Shown here in pieces: positions 31,055 through 33,073 of a stretch of DNA of 33,073 nt. The position numbers and the translations under genes are program-made. The first letter of the stretch is position 1; every line of letters starts with the position of its first letter. A model generated the notes under the pieces. The model saw only the letters and a list, made by a program, of their open reading frames with translations. It searched no databases and had not been told where the DNA came from. The DNA is from an uncultured Collinsella sp. (GTDB lineage Bacteria > Actinomycetota > Coriobacteriia > Coriobacteriales > Coriobacteriaceae). Location of the stretch: assembly GCA_900759045.1 (NCBI GenBank), contig CAAETU010000044.1, forward strand, positions 1 through 33,073. Direction: 5' to 3'.

Positions 31055-32413
31055 ATGGCCTCATCTGCCTCGCGTGGTCTGCGCTCCGACCATGTCGTTA
31101 CCGTCGGCATCGCCCTGTTCTCGATGCTCTTTGGCGCCGGCAACCTTATCATTCCGCCGCTGCTGGCACTTCAGGCCGGCACGGCTACGCCGCTTGCCAT
31201 GATCGGCTTTTTGATTGCCGCTATCGGTTTGCCCGTTATGGGATTTATCGCCGTCGCGCTCGCCGGCACGGCCCGCGAGCTGGCTGGGCGCGTGCATCCC
31301 AAGTTTGGCGAATTCTTCGTTGCGGCGGTCTATCTGGCCATCGGCCCGTGCCTGGCCATTCCGCGCACAAGCTCTACGGCGTTCGAAATGCTGGTGCCGC
31401 TGCTGCCCGAGGGCGTTTCGCTCGGTACGGCACGTCTGGTGTTTGCCATCGGGTTCTTCGTAGTCGCGTTTGTGCTCACGCTGCGCCCCGGCGTCATCAC
31501 GCGCGTGCTCGGTCGCATTACGGGCCCTGCGCTCATTGCGCTTATCGTGCTGGTCGTGGGTGCTGCCGTGATCTCGCCGCTGGGACCGGCTGCCGCGCCT
31601 CAGGCTCCCTACGATGCAGGCGCCGCCGTGCAGGGCTTTCTGACTGGCTACCAGACCATGGACCTGCTCGCGTCGCTCGCCTTTGGCATCATCATCGCCG
31701 AGACCATCCACGAGCTGGGTGTTACCGATGACAAGCGCGTGGCCTTCGAGATTTCGCGTTCCGGTGTGATCGCCGGCGTGCTCATGGCCATCATCTACTG
31801 CGGCTTGGGCCTTGCCGGTATGCAGCTCGGCACCGTGATGCCCGACGCTACCAACGGCGCCGCCATCCTCGCCCGTTCGGCCTCCATGCACTTTGGCCTT
31901 GCCGGCACGGTCGTGGTCTTTGCGATCTTTTTCCTTGCCTGCATGAACGTGTGCATCGGCCTCATCAGCTGCTGCTCGCGTTACTTCTGCGAGACGTATG
32001 TGGTCGAAGGGGGAGCGGAGGCTTCCGAGGAGGCCATGCGCCGTCCCTTCGCGGTTCTCGCCTTTGTGTTCGCGGCGTTTTCGTGCGTGCTCTCCAACGT
32101 GGGTCTCGACGTGATCCTCATGTTCTCGGTGCCCATGCTCAACGCTTTGTATCCCGTCGCCATTGTGCTGGTGCTTATGGGCCTGGTGCACGGTTTTTGC
32201 GACGCGCATCCGCAAGTGTGGGTTTGGGTCGGCGGCGTTGTCGCGGTGCAGAGCGTGATCGCCTCGGTTCGCGACGCGTTCTTTGCGGGCGCGTGGCTAC
32301 CGTTTGACGTTCTTCCGCTGGCGGATATCGGTGCCGCGTGGGCGCCGGTTGCCGTGGCGGCGTTTTTGATCGGTCTGCTCCACAGCAAGTTTGTCGCACA
32401 TTCGAGGAGCTAG
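31055..32413 (+). CDS. brnQ: Branched-chain amino acid:cation symporter BrnQ
   Basis: A 452-residue integral membrane protein of the LIVCS family that imports leucine, isoleucine and valine with Na+ or H+. It shows the family N-terminus VGIALFSMLFGAGNLIIPPL, GLPVMGFIAVALAG, the conserved LAIGPCLAIPRTSSTAFEM and GFLTGYQTMDLLASLAFG. About 12 hydrophobic segments are visible. The ATG at 31055 has CGAAAGG 7 bases upstream. Monocistronic: the Se-operon terminator lies before it and a tRNA promoter directly after it. Confidence 0.94.
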   Translation: MASSASRGLRSDHVVTVGIALFSMLFGAGNLIIPPLLALQAGTATPLAMIGFLIAAIGLPVMGFIAVALAGTARELAGRVHPKFGEFFVAAVYLAIGPCLAIPRTSSTAFEMLVPLLPEGVSLGTARLVFAIGFFVVAFVLTLRPGVITRVLGRITGPALIALIVLVVGAAVISPLGPAAAPQAPYDAGAAVQGFLTGYQTMDLLASLAFGIIIAETIHELGVTDDKRVAFEISRSGVIAGVLMAIIYCGLGLAGMQLGTVMPDATNGAAILARSASMHFGLAGTVVVFAIFFLACMNVCIGLISCCSRYFCETYVVEGGAEASEEAMRRPFAVLAFVFAAFSCVLSNVGLDVILMFSVPMLNALYPVAIVLVLMGLVHGFCDAHPQVWVWVGGVVAVQSVIASVRDAFFAGAWLPFDVLPLADIGAAWAPVAVAAFLIGLLHSKFVAHSRS

Positions 32414-32424
32414 GGTTTCTGCGC

Positions 32425-32453
32425 TTGCACAGGCGGGGAGTCTCCCCTATAAT
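32425..32453 (+). promoter_or_regulatory. Near-consensus promoter of the tRNA pair
   Basis: TTGCAC (32425-32430), a 17-bp spacer and TATAAT (32448-32453). It lies about 50 bases before tRNA-Pro and fits a strong stable-RNA promoter. Confidence 0.85.
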
Positions 32454-32504
32454 TTCCTTCGCTTTGGGACACGCAAGGTTTAGACCTTAGCTGCTCAACA
32501 CCTT

Positions 32505-32581
32505 CGGGACGTGGCGCAGTTTGGTAGCGCGCCTGCTTTGGGAGCAGGATGTCGCAGGTTCAAATCCTGTCGTCCCGACCA
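32505..32581 (+). tRNA. tRNA-Pro (anticodon TGG)
   Basis: A 77-nt cloverleaf: acceptor CGGGACG (32505-32511) with CGTCCCG (32571-32577), anticodon arm CCTGC-TTTGGGA-GCAGG, T-arm with GGTTCAAATCC. The discriminator A and CCA are encoded. Reads CCN proline codons. Confidence 0.97.
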
Positions 32582-32587
32582 TATCTT

Positions 32588-32661
32588 GCGGGCGTAGTTC
32601 AATGGTAGAACCCCAGCCTTCCAAGCTGATGACGCGGGTTCGATTCCCGTCGCCCGCTCCA
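32588..32661 (+). tRNA. tRNA-Gly (anticodon TCC)
   Basis: A 74-nt cloverleaf: acceptor GCGGGCG (32588-32594) with CGCCCGC (32651-32657), anticodon loop CTTCCAA, T-arm GGGTTCGATTCCC. The discriminator T and CCA are encoded. Six bases separate it from tRNA-Pro, so they are co-transcribed. Its 3' end is duplicated 201 bp downstream. Confidence 0.97.
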
Positions 32662-32870
32662 TAAGATAGTTTTAACGGCTTTGGCTCCATTTGGTGTCAG
32701 AGCCGTTTTCATTAGCGTGCCGGGCGACGGGAATCGAACCCGGCAGGGTGTGAAGCTGTGAAAATGCGTGAGCATTTTCCAGCGCAGCACGCAAGGGCCA
32801 ATGGCCCGCAGCGAAACAAGGGTTTGCGAAGCAAACCCTTGGACTTCCCGTCGCCCGCTCCATAAGATAG
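32644..32870 (+). repeat. Duplicated tRNA-Gly 3' end bracketing a multi-hairpin insert
   Basis: The 26 bases 32644-32669 (tRNA-Gly T-arm to just past CCA) recur exactly at 32845-32870, and each copy is followed by a related terminator and then TGCCGGG. Between them, 32721-32733 is the inverse complement of 32845-32857 and the segment to 32742 repeats the tRNA T-arm in antisense. Other hairpins inside: GAAAATGC/GCATTTTC (32759-32778 region), GGGCC/GGCCC and AAGGGTTTGC/GCAAACCCTT (32818-32840). There is no ORF with a credible start. It may be an integration scar at a tRNA attachment site or a structured RNA. Confidence 0.65.
32674..32709 (+). terminator. Terminator of the tRNA operon (first copy)
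   Basis: AACGGCTTTG (32674-32683) pairs with CAGAGCCGTT (32698-32707) with one wobble, then TTTTC. A diverged second copy with a longer stem is at 32873-32909. Confidence 0.8.
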
Positions 32871-32872
32871 AT

Positions 32873-32909
32873 AAATGGCTCTGGTTCCTTTTGGGACCAG
32901 AGCCATTTT
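32873..32909 (+). terminator. Second, diverged terminator copy
   Basis: A 16-bp stem, 32873-32888 with 32893-32908 (one wobble) around TTTT, ends in TTTT. It differs from the copy at 32674 by paired changes that keep the stem intact. Confidence 0.8.
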
Positions 32910-32940
32910 CATATACATGCCGGGACCCCACACCCCCTCC

Positions 32941-32982
32941 TAAGTTGCGGTGAAATAGTTCCTGGATTAGCCGCAAAAGGGG
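32941..32982. repeat. Partial copy of the TAAGTTGCGG palindromic repeat
   Basis: Positions 32941-32958 are identical to the left arm of the palindrome at 9221-9238. The following bases then diverge and end in AGCCGCAAAA, which matches the inverse complement of that palindrome's loop region. The insertion-sequence end appears to begin just after it. Confidence 0.6.
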
Positions 32983-33030
32983 GTGCGGACAGAAAGTTGG
33001 ACCGTGAAGCGGTCCGGACTGGAGGTTCGC

Positions 33031-33073
33031 ATGTACAGCAGGGAGAAGGTCGAGCTCTTCCTCCTGGCGACGG
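33031..33073 (+). CDS. Start of a transposase-like ORF (truncated by window)
   Basis: ATG at 33031 with GGAGG 5 bases upstream opens a frame that reads MYSREKVELFLLAT to the end of the window. The N-terminus resembles helix-turn-helix orfA proteins of IS3-like elements. The preceding 33 bases hold an inverted repeat GGACCG...CGGTCC at 32999-33015, plausible as part of an IS end. Only 14 residues are visible, so the family is tentative. Confidence 0.45.
   Translation, partial: MYSREKVELFLLAT

Noticed and set aside
32711..32870. A third tRNA gene in the region after tRNA-Gly
   Set aside because: Only the T-arm and acceptor 3' end are present (one sense, one antisense); no D-arm or anticodon arm.

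Overview
The window reads as chromosomal DNA from a high-GC Coriobacteriia, most likely Collinsella or a close relative. That placement is an inference from protein style (four-domain S1 protein, Tat-type RR lipobox binding proteins, class A RNase P RNA, frequent TTG/GTG starts, Se- and Mo-related metabolism typical of anaerobic gut Actinobacteria); no database search was possible. Coding density is high. Apart from an insertion-sequence start at the right edge and several short palindromic or structured intergenic elements, nothing looks like a large foreign island.

Left part (1-9.3 kb): the tail of a CyuA/UPF0597-type cysteine desulfidase, a HAD phosphatase on the minus strand, rpsA, the RNase P RNA gene, a YigZ-family protein, a small C_GCAxxG_C_C-family protein, O-acetylhomoserine sulfhydrylase (metY), a DHA2-type efflux pump, xanthine phosphoribosyltransferase and a stand-alone GGQ release-factor-like protein. 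Two copies of an about 113-nt hairpin element (530-642 and 3677-3790) differ by four compensated base-pair changes in a 15-bp outer stem while their loops are conserved. This is strong evidence for selected structure, and I do not recognise the family. Three palindromic repeats with a shared GGGAC-type core lie at 672-706, 8776-8811 and 9221-9291.

Middle (9.3-17.3 kb): a minus-strand pair (lipid kinase and ClC channel) is divergent from a molybdenum block: moeA, mogA, then modA, modB and modC. ModB carries an extra roughly 180-residue exported domain ahead of its permease domain. The modA promoter region holds an AT-rich dyad.

Right-centre (17.3-26.6 kb): a possible system of interest. Two distinct 2-hydroxyacyl-CoA dehydratase / double-cubane-cluster-like iron-sulfur proteins bracket a complete dipeptide/oligopeptide-type ABC importer (binding protein, two permeases, two ATPases) and are followed by the ATP-dependent [4Fe-4S] activator that such enzymes need. 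The block starts with a dyad-overlapped promoter and a well-placed 22-codon upstream ORF. An elaborate 108-nt hairpin separates the second reductase-like gene from the activator gene. The simplest reading is import of a small substrate that is then reduced by one or both activator-driven Fe-S enzymes.

Right (26.6-31 kb): a selenium cluster. A GT4-like glycosyltransferase overlaps selD; selD itself has an in-frame UGA (selenocysteine) at its catalytic position with a candidate bSECIS hairpin; then come yedF, a DUF3343 Se/S-carrier-like protein and a cysteine desulfurase/selenocysteine-lyase-like enzyme. The glycosyltransferase-selD coupling raises the possibility of selenosugar synthesis. The window closes with brnQ, a tRNA-Pro/tRNA-Gly pair under a near-consensus promoter, a partial duplication of the tRNA-Gly 3' end plus its terminator enclosing a multi-hairpin insert, and the first codons of a transposase.
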